A stretch of 64,000 bases of DNA from Paenibacillus turicensis (GTDB lineage Bacteria; Bacillota; Bacilli; Paenibacillales; Paenibacillaceae). The stretch is taken from NCBI RefSeq assembly GCF_017873435.1, contig NZ_JAGGKG010000002.1, forward strand, positions 186,001 to 250,000, read 5' to 3'. Of the stretch, positions 18,736-27,863 are shown one piece after another. Both the position numbers and the translations under genes were made by a program. Within the stretch, counting starts at the first letter, position 1. Each line of letters opens with the position of its first letter. The notes beneath the pieces are model-generated. The model searched no databases and had not been told where the DNA came from. It was given only the letters and a program-made list of their open reading frames with translations.

Positions 18736-19362
18736 TTAGAACTTAGAAGCAAGCTCAGCAGCAGCCTTCAAGCCATCTGCAATGATTTGATCCTTACGAT
18801 CTGGGAATTGGTTGTGTCCTTCGATAACAACCACGTCAGCATTGTTAACTCCCCACAAGCCAAGCATTGTTTTAACAAAGTTTAATGACATTTCAACAGA
18901 TGCTGCTGGACCTTCGGAATATACGCCACCACGAGCATTAAGAAGAGCAACCTTTTTATCAGTAATTAGACCAACAGGACCTTCTGCTGTATATTTGAAC
19001 GTTTTACCTGCTTGGCTCAAGTAGCCAATGTAAGTTACTAATTGTGCAGGTACTGTGAAGTTCCATAAAGGGAATGCAAATACAACTTTATCTGCAGCCA
19101 TAAATTGATCTAAATATTTGTTTGCAACGTCAGCCATTTGTTGTTCTTCAGCAATAACTGGGTAACCATTAGCAAGCTTGAACAAGCCATTCATCATGTT
19201 GTTATCATAGTAAGGAAGGTCAACTTCAAATAAGTTTAACTCAGTAATTTGATCACTAGGATTAGCTTCCTTATAATTTTGAAGAAATGCATCATACAAT
19301 TGTACAGTTGGTGATTGATCCGCCGGGCGGTTGTTTGCTTTAACGAATAATACGTTTGCCAT
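18736..19362 (-). CDS. azoR: FMN-dependent NADH-azoreductase
   Basis: The 208-aa flavodoxin-like protein of the AzoR family reduces azo dyes and quinones with NADH and FMN in the cytosol. Visible features are the N-terminal FMN phosphate-binding strand/loop (VLFVKANNRP), AFPLWNFTVPAQL (the PxWNFxxP FMN-ring motif) and LLNARGGVYS. The length is normal. It is monocistronic, with its own terminator. The gene next upstream encodes a winged-helix RTP/PadR-like protein that could regulate it, but 171 bp separate them and I see no direct evidence. Confidence 0.9.
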   Translation of the reverse strand: MANVLFVKANNRPADQSPTVQLYDAFLQNYKEANPSDQITELNLFEVDLPYYDNNMMNGLFKLANGYPVIAEEQQMADVANKYLDQFMAADKVVFAFPLWNFTVPAQLVTYIGYLSQAGKTFKYTAEGPVGLITDKKVALLNARGGVYSEGPAASVEMSLNFVKTMLGLWGVNNADVVVIEGHNQFPDRKDQIIADGLKAAAELASKF

Positions 19363-19533
19363 CTAAATAATTCCTCCTGATTAACTATGCTTATTTTTGT
19401 AAAGTAATGTTTAAAAGTAATGTTACTTTCTATTTAACAGTATCGTTTATCGTGTGATATTTGTCAATACAAATTTCATGTAAATTTCAAGTTTTCAGTA
19501 AATAATAATGAGTTACATAAATTGACGAGCAAT

Positions 19534-19893
19534 TTAGTAATGATCATGTACTGCCTTGTTTAACATGCCAAGACATCGATCCAAATCTATTTTCACTTGT
19601 TTTTTATATAAATCTGCTTTCGTCACTCCATCTTCCGTGAAATGATACAATACAATTTCTTGAAAATCGATCGATGGATCATTCCCCTTTAATCGCTTCG
19701 TTCGATATAATATGCCCTCTTGGACAAGTTCATGTAATGCCCGATAAATTTCACTTTGAGGAGGAACATAACCAAATGGACGGAACTGCTCCTTTAATTC
19801 CTCCAGCATTTCATAACCATATCCTTTACGCTTCTCCACCATTCCAATTAAAAACAGCTTTAAATAAGCCCGTTGTGCGATCATAAACGCCAT
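19534..19893 (-). CDS. rtp: Replication terminator protein (RTP) homologue
   Basis: The 119-aa winged-helix protein aligns along its length with B. subtilis RTP: IAQRAYLKLFLIGM versus VKQRAFLKLYMITM; SEIYRALHELVQEGIL versus TEVYRSLHELLDDGIL; QEIVLYHF versus QEVVLYQF; ADLYKKQVKIDLDRC versus AKLYKKQLKVELDRC. RTP dimers bind Ter sites and arrest replication forks; it is structurally related to PadR/MarR regulators. RBS AGGGAG. B. subtilis places rtp beside TerI/TerII, but I cannot find a clear Ter core next to this gene, so a transcription-regulator role remains possible. Alternative call: PadR-family regulator. Confidence 0.75.
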   Translation of the reverse strand: MAFMIAQRAYLKLFLIGMVEKRKGYGYEMLEELKEQFRPFGYVPPQSEIYRALHELVQEGILYRTKRLKGNDPSIDFQEIVLYHFTEDGVTKADLYKKQVKIDLDRCLGMLNKAVHDHY

Positions 19894-19919
19894 GCTTGTT
19901 CTCCCTTCAGATTTTTAGC

Positions 19920-20005
19920 TAACGTAAAAAACCTATAATGATGATTGTACGTTAAATCACAATATTTGTATAATTTTTCAATAAAAATAGACAACGTAAA
20001 AAGCC
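19920..20005. promoter_or_regulatory. Repeated AACGTAAAAA motifs upstream of the RTP homologue
   Basis: TAACGTA (19920-19926) faces TACGTTA (19948-19954) as an inverted pair. AACGTAAAAARCC occurs at 19921 and again at 19993. They lie in the promoter region of the rtp-like gene and may be protein-binding sites, possibly autoregulatory. Confidence 0.35.
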
Positions 20006-20080
20006 CTTACGCAGAAAAACGCAAGAGCAGGTTGCAATGTAGCTTTAATTTCTAAAATGTTCCTAGGGCTGAATTACAAT

Positions 20081-20869
20081 TTAAAGGAGAGATTCGGCAC
20101 CATCAATTACAATTCGCGCCCCTGTAATGTGACTCGCTTCTTTAGAAACTAAGAAGGCAACTAAATCAGCCACCTGATGAGCTTTACCTGCGGCATGTGC
20201 AAGTGGTTGAGAACCTTCAGGATACTCAACTGGAATGACGATTTCTCGTAGCTCTTCACTTATTTTAGTAGAGGCATCAATATTGGTATCGATCGCACCT
20301 GGACAAATGGCATTTACACGTATGTTATATTTTGCCAGCTCCAGTGCAAGCATTTTAGAGAATGCAACTTGTCCTGCTTTTGTTGTGCTATAGGCAGACA
20401 TACCAAATCCCGCAAAACGATCATTTCCATTGATAGAGCTCGTAATAACGATACTCCCACCTTGCTTTTTTAAGTAAGGAACGGTGTGCTTTACCGTTAG
20501 AAATGTCCCGTTTAAGTTCACATCTAATGTTTTCTGCCACTCCTCTAAGCTTAATTCCTCAATTGGAGCAAGTGTTCCGTTGATACCTGCATTCGCAAAA
20601 ACAATATGCACCCCACCAAATTGTTGAACGACCTCTTCCACTGCCCTTTTAACACGCAAATCATTCGTAATATCTACATCATAAGCCTCAGCATGTCCAG
20701 GAAACCGCTCATTAATGGTTTGCTTTGTTGCCTCTGTACGTTTATCAATAAGATCAAATAAAGCGACCTTAGCCCCACTTTGTGCTAATCTCATTGCTGC
20801 CGCTTGTCCAATTCCTGAGCCTGCCCCTGTAATTATAGCAACCTGATCGTGAAATTGTGCTGTAGTCAT
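20081..20869 (-). CDS. SDR-family NAD(P)-dependent oxidoreductase
   Basis: A classical short-chain dehydrogenase/reductase of 262 aa. The Rossmann motif TGAGSGIG (14-21), NAG (93-95), active-site Ser144, Tyr160 and Lys164 (YxxxK) and PGAIDTNI are all present. The substrate is not identifiable; D39 at the end of strand 2 suggests a preference for NAD. RBS GGGAG. It is monocistronic between the rtp-like gene and the ABC operon. Confidence 0.88.
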   Translation of the reverse strand: MTTAQFHDQVAIITGAGSGIGQAAAMRLAQSGAKVALFDLIDKRTEATKQTINERFPGHAEAYDVDITNDLRVKRAVEEVVQQFGGVHIVFANAGINGTLAPIEELSLEEWQKTLDVNLNGTFLTVKHTVPYLKKQGGSIVITSSINGNDRFAGFGMSAYSTTKAGQVAFSKMLALELAKYNIRVNAICPGAIDTNIDASTKISEELREIVIPVEYPEGSQPLAHAAGKAHQVADLVAFLVSKEASHITGARIVIDGAESLL

Positions 20870-20942
20870 AATAAAACACTCCCTTGGTTTTACTCACGTT
20901 CATATTACCCAAAAACCAAGGGATCTAGTCTACACCCTATAT

Positions 20943-21581
20943 TTAAAAATCCTTTTTATTGTAAAAGGAAACCGATGTAATATAGGAAATAACGCCAAAT
21001 AACAGTGATATACAAGCAATAAAAATAATAAGTGCTGTCTGATGCGTATTCGCCCACATGATCCATGTTGCATTCGGATTTTTTTGCCATATATCACCAA
21101 AAATTCCACTCACAATCATAGCACCAACCATCATCACGGTGTTTATATATTTGGCACCAATATGACCTAACCAATAACTGATTGGTAAATACACAAATGA
21201 AAATAACAAAATAATTAGAGCACCTAATTGAGCATTCACCCAATTCCACTGCCAACTTCCATTTAACACAAAAGAAACTAACGCATCAACACTAACGACC
21301 AATATTTGGGAAGCTAGAATAAGAACTAATGATGTTACATATTTGGATGCGACTAGCATTTTTCGACTGAGTGGTAAACTAACTAGAAATTGCTGATAGG
21401 CTAGCTTTAAATCACTTCCTACAACAATAACAATAATCATTGAAGGAATAAGTACTTCCAGCATTAAGTTTTGTTGGCCTTGGAAAGCAAATCTAAACAA
21501 AAGTGAGTAACCTATTATAAACCATAAGTAATTTTTGATCATAATAATTTCCTTACGCATAAGGTTAAACATATCAGACAT
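20943..21581 (-). CDS. ABC-2 type transporter permease
   Basis: The 212-aa protein has about six hydrophobic segments and no ATPase motifs, and begins MFNLMRKEIIMIKNY as bacterial ABC-2 permeases do. It overlaps the upstream ATPase gene by 8 nt, which indicates coupling. It should form the membrane half of a small YtrBC/BcrAB-like exporter. The substrate is unknown. Such systems in Firmicutes often respond to cell-wall antibiotics. Confidence 0.8.
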   Translation of the reverse strand: MSDMFNLMRKEIIMIKNYLWFIIGYSLLFRFAFQGQQNLMLEVLIPSMIIVIVVGSDLKLAYQQFLVSLPLSRKMLVASKYVTSLVLILASQILVVSVDALVSFVLNGSWQWNWVNAQLGALIILLFSFVYLPISYWLGHIGAKYINTVMMVGAMIVSGIFGDIWQKNPNATWIMWANTHQTALIIFIACISLLFGVISYITSVSFYNKKDF

Positions 21582-22446
21582 TGACCTTTTCTCCTTTCAC
21601 TGTGTAATACATAATTTCCTCTAATGTAGGGTGCTCATAAATGACTTGGTCACCAAATAAAGAGACTGCTCTTTGCCGATCCTTGCTCATCCCCTCAAAA
21701 CCGACGGCCGTTTCTCTTATGCCAATTAGCTCCTTACGTGTATCCGCATCAAGTATATTCGTTGGCCCCTTGACCAATACAAATTGTTCTAAAATTTGAT
21801 CCTTTGTATCATGCATCACCATTTTGCCTTTATGAAGGAAAGCAATATAATCAGCAATTTTATCTAAATCTGTCGTTAAGTGAGTAGAAAACAATACGGT
21901 TTTTTCTTCATCCAAAATGTAATCAGCTAATATATCCAGCAATTCACGACGGACAATCGGATCAAGACCTGCTGTTGGTTCATCCATAATTAATAGGGAG
22001 GGCTGCTGCGCAAGAGCAAGCGCTAGGGAGAACTTCATTTTCATACCTTTAGAAAAGGTACGTAGCTTCTTCTTTGAAGGAATCTCAAACAAGTTCATAT
22101 ATTTATTAAAAATGGAATTATCCCAGTTATCATAAAATGGTGCAATGATACTTTTCATTTGGATTGCGTTAAGATGGTCATAAAATATACTCTCATCTGC
22201 TACATAACCAATTTGCTTCTTATAGCTTCCGTTTTTTAACATCATATTTTTGTTATTTAAAACGACAATTTCACCCTCATCGGGCAAAACTAGGCCCATC
22301 ATCATTCGGATTAGTGTACTTTTACCAGCTCCGTTTGGACCAATTAAGCCCGTAATGTACCCCTTAGGTATTTCAATGGACACATGATCTAGTGTCTTGT
22401 AGCTTCCATAATTTTTACAAATACCTTGCAACTCTACGGCATTCAT
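21574..22446 (-). CDS. ABC transporter ATP-binding protein (YtrB-like)
   Basis: The 290-aa ATPase has Walker A GPNGAGKST, Q-loop, signature-region FSKGMKMKFSLALALAQQPS (FSKGMK in place of LSGGQ), Walker B LLIMDEPTAGLD and the H-loop FSTHLT. The variant signature is common in YtrB/BcrA-type ATPases. It pairs with the permease downstream and is preceded by a GntR regulator with 1-nt overlap. It energises export or sensing of an unidentified, probably antibiotic-like, substrate. Confidence 0.88.
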   Translation of the reverse strand: MNAVELQGICKNYGSYKTLDHVSIEIPKGYITGLIGPNGAGKSTLIRMMMGLVLPDEGEIVVLNNKNMMLKNGSYKKQIGYVADESIFYDHLNAIQMKSIIAPFYDNWDNSIFNKYMNLFEIPSKKKLRTFSKGMKMKFSLALALAQQPSLLIMDEPTAGLDPIVRRELLDILADYILDEEKTVLFSTHLTTDLDKIADYIAFLHKGKMVMHDTKDQILEQFVLVKGPTNILDADTRKELIGIRETAVGFEGMSKDRQRAVSLFGDQVIYEHPTLEEIMYYTVKGEKVNV

Positions 22447-22838
22447 CAGTTTTCTCCCCCTTCTTCCACCTGCAACACTTCAATCATTTGAATCAACTGA
22501 TCTGTACTTATGGATAAACTTCGGCACTCTGCAAGCACCTCTCTTAGCTTATCCTCAAGCATTCTTGTACGCTGCTCGATAATAAATTGTTTATTCCCAC
22601 CAGATACAAAGGAACCTTTACCTACAATTGAATCAATTAGTCCCGCTTGCTCCAGTTCATTGTATGCACGCTTCGTTGTAATCACACTGATCTGTAAATC
22701 CTTAGCGAGCTGACGAATCGATGGCAACGCTTCTCCTGGCATCAACTCACCTTGTAAAATGCTTTCCCGAATTTGTCTCACAATTTGCAAATAAATTGAC
22801 TCATCTGAGGATGAGGATAATACGATTTTCATGTTCAC
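22446..22838 (-). CDS. GntR-family regulator (YtrA subfamily)
   Basis: The 130-aa short regulator has an N-terminal GntR winged helix (ESIYLQIVRQIRESILQGELMPGEALPSIRQLAKDLQIS, residues about 14-52) and only a two-helix dimerisation tail, which defines the YtrA subfamily. It is transcribed first in the regulator-ATPase-permease operon and likely autorepresses it through the AGTGTA-N13-TACA site upstream, listed separately. The inducer is unknown; the B. subtilis YtrA regulon responds to ramoplanin-type cell-wall stress. Confidence 0.88.
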   Translation of the reverse strand: MNMKIVLSSSSDESIYLQIVRQIRESILQGELMPGEALPSIRQLAKDLQISVITTKRAYNELEQAGLIDSIVGKGSFVSGGNKQFIIEQRTRMLEDKLREVLAECRSLSISTDQLIQMIEVLQVEEGGEN

Positions 22839-22872
22839 CTTCCTTAATTCATTAAATGTATATTTCGTAATA

Positions 22873-22897
22873 CATGTATATATACAATATATACACT
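22873..22897 (-). promoter_or_regulatory. YtrA-type operator
   Basis: On the minus strand AGTGTA, 13 nt, TACATG, close to the AGTGTA-N13-TACACT box known for YtrA. It lies 35-59 nt upstream of the GntR start, within a region of alternating TA. Confidence 0.6.
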
Positions 22898-23029
22898 TGA
22901 ATTAAAAAAAACAAGTACAAAAAAACCTTTCTTTATGACTAAGAAAGGCTTGAAGGTATAGTAAGCAATAATCAAGTACTAACAAATATGTGCTTACTCT
23001 ATTTGTTTATACTTTTATTTAAGCTCTAG

Positions 23030-23593
23030 TTAATTTTGATACCATAACAATAACATTTGTACAAACGTTTGGCGTGACATTGGACTTGCAATGAGCCAAT
23101 CCTCTTCAGCTACCGTGCTTGAACGTATAATCCAATTCATAGACTGACTACATATAAATGAAAATTGTTGTTGGTTCCATTTGCTTTCTTGCCAAGCACG
23201 CATAAAAATTGTGCCATTAGAGTTCGCATTTTTCATACATCGTACTAAAGAAATTACGCTTGCCTCATCTTGACATGATTGAAGCAACTCATGAATGATG
23301 TCTTCACTATCCAGTTTATCAAAACAAAGAAGTATTTCATCAAATTTATGCTTAGAAAAGGTAAGGGCAGGAATGTCTCCAATGGAGCAGTTACTCCACA
23401 ACATTTTTTCAGCAAAGGCTTCGCATTGTTCAAGATCTATTTTTTTTTGATCTGAAGCACATAAATATTCTCTTCGCTCTTTTCCCTTAATCTCATAACA
23501 AGCCTCACAAAATTTACCTTCAAAGTCTCTCTCTATTGGTAATTTAAATTGACATACTGAAGCAGTGATGGAGGAATTTTCCTTAAAATGCAA
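23030..23593 (-). CDS. Hypothetical protein (about 187 aa)
   Basis: Soluble and acidic, with several Cys (KFCEACYEIKG, YLCASDQ, WSNCS, SCQDEAS, VRCMKN, FICSQS) but no clear zinc-binding spacing beyond CxxC at FCEAC. Trp-rich C-terminus. No family is recognised. The start is taken as TTG 23593, 5 nt after GGGGGTG; the frame is open to 23611. It is isolated, with 244 bp of non-coding DNA upstream. Confidence 0.55.
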   Translation of the reverse strand: MHFKENSSITASVCQFKLPIERDFEGKFCEACYEIKGKERREYLCASDQKKIDLEQCEAFAEKMLWSNCSIGDIPALTFSKHKFDEILLCFDKLDSEDIIHELLQSCQDEASVISLVRCMKNANSNGTIFMRAWQESKWNQQQFSFICSQSMNWIIRSSTVAEEDWLIASPMSRQTFVQMLLLWYQN

Positions 23594-23885
23594 CAGTTCA
23601 CCCCCTGACAAATGTCCAAGTCAATTCATGAAGTATAAAAATTATATCATTTTAAGACATTGAACTGCAAAAGATGAACGTATACTTCATAATAAATGAA
23701 TTAGTCTACAATAAATCTGTATCAATCTTTTTAGAATGCTAAGCCAAATAAAATGATGAAAATGCTAATCTATTATTGTAATTGTTACTAAACATTTATC
23801 GAATTATAATGTTTTCTTAATCTATTTTTAAGATTTCTATTCTACAATAAGTAACATGAACCCATTGTATAGAGGTGATTTGACA

Positions 23886-24125
23886 ATGAGAATACTTATT
23901 AACTTTCAAAACACAGTAGTTCCTGTATATTTTAATATGGATAACAAACAACCGATCCAACGAACATTAAGACTATTAACAAATGCACTTGAACACAAAA
24001 TCCAGACAGGCAAACAGGCCTTGAAGAAATGCTTAAGCTCATTAATCAGCATCGAAATTGAAGGCTCTGAGGCCATATTGCATAGTAAAAGTGAATTTGA
24101 TTCGTTGGCGTTGTCCTTGTATTAA
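23886..24125 (+). CDS. Small hypothetical protein (79 aa)
   Basis: The ATG at 23886 has AGAGGTG about 8 nt upstream; a longer frame from 23856 lacks an RBS. The protein begins MRILINFQNTVVPVYFNMDNKQ, then is basic and helical, with one Cys. Not recognised. It is followed by a strong terminator, which supports it as a separate transcription unit. Confidence 0.55.
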   Translation: MRILINFQNTVVPVYFNMDNKQPIQRTLRLLTNALEHKIQTGKQALKKCLSSLISIEIEGSEAILHSKSEFDSLALSLY

Positions 24126-24148
24126 GCTACAGGGTAGTCATGGTAAAC

Positions 24149-24188
24149 AAAGAAACAGTGGATGATTTTTTTCATCCACTGTTTCTTT
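24149..24188. terminator. Strong bidirectional terminator
   Basis: A 17-bp perfect stem (24149-24165 with 24172-24188) lies between convergent genes, with T-runs available on both strands. Confidence 0.9.
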
Positions 24189-24191
24189 TGC

Positions 24192-25421
24192 CTATAGACT
24201 AGAATTAGTGTTATCTATCGTGGTTTGCTCTAATGGTTTATTACGACTAAATTTTGATTTCATAAAAATAGTCAACGATGTTGCGATCAGCAATAAGCCA
24301 TTTAGTACAAATACGATTGGGATTGCAACCCATCCTCCCAAAGCCCCACCAGCAATTGGACCTGCCATATAACCTAATTGACTTGCCGATTGGTTAAGAC
24401 CAAAGGCTCTACCTCTAAACTCCGGTTTTGTATATTGCACAATCAACGCATTTAAGGCAGGAAAAACCGCAGCAAAAAATAATCCATAAACAAAACGTAA
24501 AATACCGAAACTAGCAACGTTGTGGAAAAAGATCTGTATTAAATTTCCGATACCTCCACCAATGAGACCAATCATTAATGTTTTACGATATCCAATTTTT
24601 CCACCAATTTTCCCCCAGAAAGGAGCTGCAATGACCGTCGAAATACCGACTGCCGAGAAAATAATGCCTGAGCTAAAAGACGCATCCTCCCTAGAAGCAC
24701 CTAAATCAAGTACATAGAGTGATAACAGAGGCTCGAGAACCATCACAGATGCAGTTACGATAAGAACAATCATCAAAACACGGAGGAAAGCAGGATTTTG
24801 TGCTGCCTCTTTAATATCATCCTTCACATGCGAACGTTCCTTCGTACGATCATAATTTTCTTCTTTTACTAGAAACCAAGCAATCAATGCAGATAACAAT
24901 ACGACGATGCCTGCTACAGAAAAAGAAAAACGATATCCAATGTATTTACTTAAAATCCCTCCGATCATCGGACCTACAATCCCACCTGCCGCCCCCGCAG
25001 TTGACATAATTCCAAGAGAATAGCCTACATGCTTCTCTGGCGTATTCGTAGCAACCAAAGCAATAGCAGAAGGCACGTATCCTGCTAGTAATCCTGACAA
25101 AATCCGCACACCAATCAGTTGGTATGGATCCTGAACAATCGAGGTTAGAAAATAAATAAGACTGAGTGAAAACCCAGCTCTTAGCAACATCGGCTTACGG
25201 CCATACTTATCCGACAACGATCCCCAATAAGGTGAAATCAATGCGCCTGCTAAAAACGTAATTCCAAAAGCAACCCCCGACCAAAGTGTAAGGTGATGCT
25301 CCACCCCTAAATCATGTGCTAAAAATAGAGATAAAAACGGAATTGCCATGGAATTAGCCATACTACAAAAAAAGACGCCTAACCATAATACATATAAATT
25401 TTTCTTCCAAGGGAATCCCAT
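24192..25421 (-). CDS. MFS multidrug-type transporter (DHA1)
   Basis: A 12-TM protein of 409 aa with SPYWGSLSDKYGRKPMLLRAG (loop 2-3 signature), motif C-like GAAGGIVGPMIGGILSKYIG in helix 5 (antiporter signature) and the matching AAPFWGKIGGKIGYRKTL in the second half. These are features of drug:H+ antiporters of the TetA/YttB type. The substrate is unknown. The ATG has a strong GGGGGG-containing RBS. Confidence 0.8.
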   Translation of the reverse strand: MGFPWKKNLYVLWLGVFFCSMANSMAIPFLSLFLAHDLGVEHHLTLWSGVAFGITFLAGALISPYWGSLSDKYGRKPMLLRAGFSLSLIYFLTSIVQDPYQLIGVRILSGLLAGYVPSAIALVATNTPEKHVGYSLGIMSTAGAAGGIVGPMIGGILSKYIGYRFSFSVAGIVVLLSALIAWFLVKEENYDRTKERSHVKDDIKEAAQNPAFLRVLMIVLIVTASVMVLEPLLSLYVLDLGASREDASFSSGIIFSAVGISTVIAAPFWGKIGGKIGYRKTLMIGLIGGGIGNLIQIFFHNVASFGILRFVYGLFFAAVFPALNALIVQYTKPEFRGRAFGLNQSASQLGYMAGPIAGGALGGWVAIPIVFVLNGLLLIATSLTIFMKSKFSRNKPLEQTTIDNTNSSL

Positions 25422-25499
25422 ATCCCCGTCCCCCCTTTGCTGTCACTTGTCTTCCCTCACCTTAAAGCTTATCTATTAAGTATAGCACTATAAAAATAT

Positions 25500-25544
25500 A
25501 AAACCACGTCTTGAAGTAATTAAAGACACTTCAAAACGTGGTTT
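25500..25544 (-). terminator. Terminator of the DUF3939 gene
   Basis: AAACCACGTCTTGAAGT (25501-25517) pairs with ACTTCAAAACGTGGTTT (25528-25544) with one mismatch, followed by T-rich sequence on the minus strand. Confidence 0.75.
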
Positions 25545-25610
25545 ATGCATTTTCTATCAGTCATATTCTCTGTGTAAATAATGTTGGTATTACTTTAAAA
25601 ATTAGGTGAT

Positions 25611-26072
25611 TTACTTCGGTCGATGAGTCAACATCATTTCTTGATCTGTTACATATAACGGAAAAGGTGGCTTTTCTTTTAAATAGTGTCCACGCAGCAA
25701 CACGGAAAAATCAACTTGATATTGTGCTGATTCATCAATAACAGGAAGTTTACCTGTCTCGTCCATGTAATTATCAACCGCCGCTTGGACTAAATCTAAA
25801 TAATATGGAATCTCCCGATCCTTTTCTTCGAAAATTTCAAACGTTTCTCTAGAAACATAATAGTCTCTATCACTTACTCCACCCAAATATCTAGTTAAGC
25901 GTGAAGAATCTAATTGCCCATCTGATTTCAGAAGCGCTATTCGATTAATGCCTTCTGGCATGTCAGATTCGAACTGTAACACTGCTTCTCTCACTTGTTC
26001 AAGTGTAGTCTCTACAACGGCCTGAGGTCTGACATCGATGTGCTTGTGTTTCCTTTTGAACCAAGATAACAT
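25611..26072 (-). CDS. DUF3939-family protein
   Basis: The 153-aa soluble protein begins MLSWFKRKHKH, with charged helices, a central RYLGGVSDRDYYVSRETFEIFEE and a C-terminal PLYVTDQEMMLTHRPK. I recognise this as the Bacillales-specific DUF3939 family. Function unknown. It has its own terminator and is divergent from ypdA. A cre-like sequence (AGAAAACGTTTACA, one mismatch to consensus) lies at about 26103-26116 in the shared upstream region. Confidence 0.7.
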   Translation of the reverse strand: MLSWFKRKHKHIDVRPQAVVETTLEQVREAVLQFESDMPEGINRIALLKSDGQLDSSRLTRYLGGVSDRDYYVSRETFEIFEEKDREIPYYLDLVQAAVDNYMDETGKLPVIDESAQYQVDFSVLLRGHYLKEKPPFPLYVTDQEMMLTHRPK

Positions 26073-26296
26073 GATCGTACCTCCTTACTGTCAATATTTA
26101 AACAGAAAACGTTTACACTTTTATTATATCCAAAAAAAATCTCTTTGATCTATTTTAAGGGAAATTTCATAGTATCGCCTTAAATTTGTACTAATTTTCT
26201 ATTTAATTTTAATTACCACGCACCTCCTCACTTGAAACTGGAAATTTTATATGGTTTGCTGTAGGATAATAATGTTTTGAATAGGAGGTTTTTAAT

Positions 26297-27274
26297 ATGC
26301 TTGATGTTTTAATTATTGGAGGAGGTCCGTGTGGATTATCAGCTGCAATCGAATGTACACGCCGTGGACTCCAGACGCTTATCCTTGAAAAGAAATGTTT
26401 AGTTCATTCAATTTATTCTTACCCCACCCATATGCAATTTTTTAGTACACCAGAAACGCTAGAAATTGGGGATATTCCTTTCACTTCTCATCATGATAAG
26501 CCATTTCGGCATGAAGCCTTAGCGTATTATCGAGGGGTTAGTGATTTTTATCAAGTTCCTCTCCATTCTTATGAAGAAGCAACCAAAATTGAACGACAAG
26601 CAGATTCAAGCTTTATCATCTCTTCTCTGAAGCATACTGGAGAACAAGCTGAGTATCATGCTAAGCATGTAGTCATTGCAACAGGTTATTTTGATCACCC
26701 TAATTTGTTAGGGATTCCCGGAGAGGTTACGCCAAAGGTATCCCATTATTTCACAGAAGCTCATCCTTATGCCGGAACAAAGGTAGTGATAATTGGGGGC
26801 AGTAACTCTGCTGTTGACGCAGCGATGGAATTAATTCGTGTTGGGGCTCAGGTAACAGTGGTGTGTAGAGGTGAAAACTTATCAAGCTCAGTGAAGCCTT
26901 GGGTTAAACCGATATTTGATAGCATGGTGGCAAAAAACAAAATTTCTCTGTTAACCTCAGCTTATGTGTCTCAAATTCATTCTACCTACGTTGAGATCAA
27001 GTCAGTAGAGACTGGAGAAATCAGCCGGCTAGAAAATGATTTTGTATTAGCTTTAACAGGTTTTAGACCCGATCGCAAATTACTCCTCTCTGCAGGCGTA
27101 GATATGATTGGAGAATTAGAAAAACCTATGTTTAATCCTGATACGATGGAAAGTAATGTGCCAGGACTGTATGTAGCGGGTGTTATTGCCTCTGGTCGTA
27201 ATGCAAATGAAGTTTTTATTGAAACCGGAAGAGGGCATGGTACATTGATTGCGGAGCATATTATTAAAAAGTAA
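26297..27274 (+). CDS. ypdA: Bacillithiol disulfide reductase YpdA
   Basis: This 325-aa flavoprotein of the thioredoxin-reductase-like fold reduces bacillithiol disulfide with NADPH. The FAD motif GGGPCG (8-13) contains the characteristic active-site Cys12; GGSNSA (167-172) binds NADPH; VPGLYVAGVIASGR is the C-terminal FAD contact. It lacks the CxxC of thioredoxin reductase, as expected for YpdA. Its presence implies that the host makes bacillithiol. RBS AGGAGG. Followed 22 bp later by a DUF441 gene on the same strand. Confidence 0.92.
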   Translation: MLDVLIIGGGPCGLSAAIECTRRGLQTLILEKKCLVHSIYSYPTHMQFFSTPETLEIGDIPFTSHHDKPFRHEALAYYRGVSDFYQVPLHSYEEATKIERQADSSFIISSLKHTGEQAEYHAKHVVIATGYFDHPNLLGIPGEVTPKVSHYFTEAHPYAGTKVVIIGGSNSAVDAAMELIRVGAQVTVVCRGENLSSSVKPWVKPIFDSMVAKNKISLLTSAYVSQIHSTYVEIKSVETGEISRLENDFVLALTGFRPDRKLLLSAGVDMIGELEKPMFNPDTMESNVPGLYVAGVIASGRNANEVFIETGRGHGTLIAEHIIKK

Positions 27275-27295
27275 TGAAGGGAGTGTTAAAGAGCC

Positions 27296-27748
27296 ATGGC
27301 ACAGGTTGATATGACCTCTGTACTGCTATTGTTGTTGGCGGGTCTAGGTTTTTTTAGTAGCAATATGCCAATAACAATAGCAATGATTGTGTTGTTACTG
27401 CTTCGAGTGTTACATATGAATCAAGTATTTCCTTGGCTTGAAAAGTATGGACTTACGATTGGCATTATTATTTTAACGATTGGTGTAATGACTCCTGTAG
27501 CTAGTGGGAAAATTCCACTTCAAACCTTATGGTCATCTTTTTTTAATTTTAAATCCTTGCTTGCCATCGCAGTGGGGATATTAGTAGCTTGGTTAGGTGG
27601 ACGAGGGGTAGTACTTATGGGTAATCATCCAACTATCGTAGCAGGCTTGTTAATTGGTACCGTTCTTGGTGTAGCTCTGTTCGGTGGTGTACCTGTAGGG
27701 CCTCTCATTGCCGCAGGCCTACTATCATTATTGATCGGAAAGCTATAA
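27296..27748 (+). CDS. DUF441 family membrane protein
   Basis: A 150-aa integral membrane protein with about four hydrophobic helices ([78 protein letters not shown]). The pattern matches the UPF0756/DUF441 (YtwI/YeaL) family of unknown function. RBS AAGGGAG. It probably shares a transcript with ypdA. Confidence 0.8.
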   Translation: MAQVDMTSVLLLLLAGLGFFSSNMPITIAMIVLLLLRVLHMNQVFPWLEKYGLTIGIIILTIGVMTPVASGKIPLQTLWSSFFNFKSLLAIAVGILVAWLGGRGVVLMGNHPTIVAGLLIGTVLGVALFGGVPVGPLIAAGLLSLLIGKL

Positions 27749-27863
27749 GCTTCCGATCCTAACGCTGAATATTCAAGTTCATTATGGTATACTCCTTAAT
27801 GATGTGCATATCTAATTGGTATGAACGGGATGAATACCCGAATTTTTACAGGAGGTTTTACCG

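Noticed and set aside
26103..26116. cre-like AGAAAACGTTTACA between the DUF3939 gene and ypdA
   Set aside because: One mismatch to consensus at the first base and no catabolic gene nearby; probably chance, so not listed as a site.
27733..27759. Inverted repeat GATCGGAA/TTCCGATC after the DUF441 gene as terminator
   Set aside because: A palindrome is present but no T-run follows; it could be a weak hairpin only.
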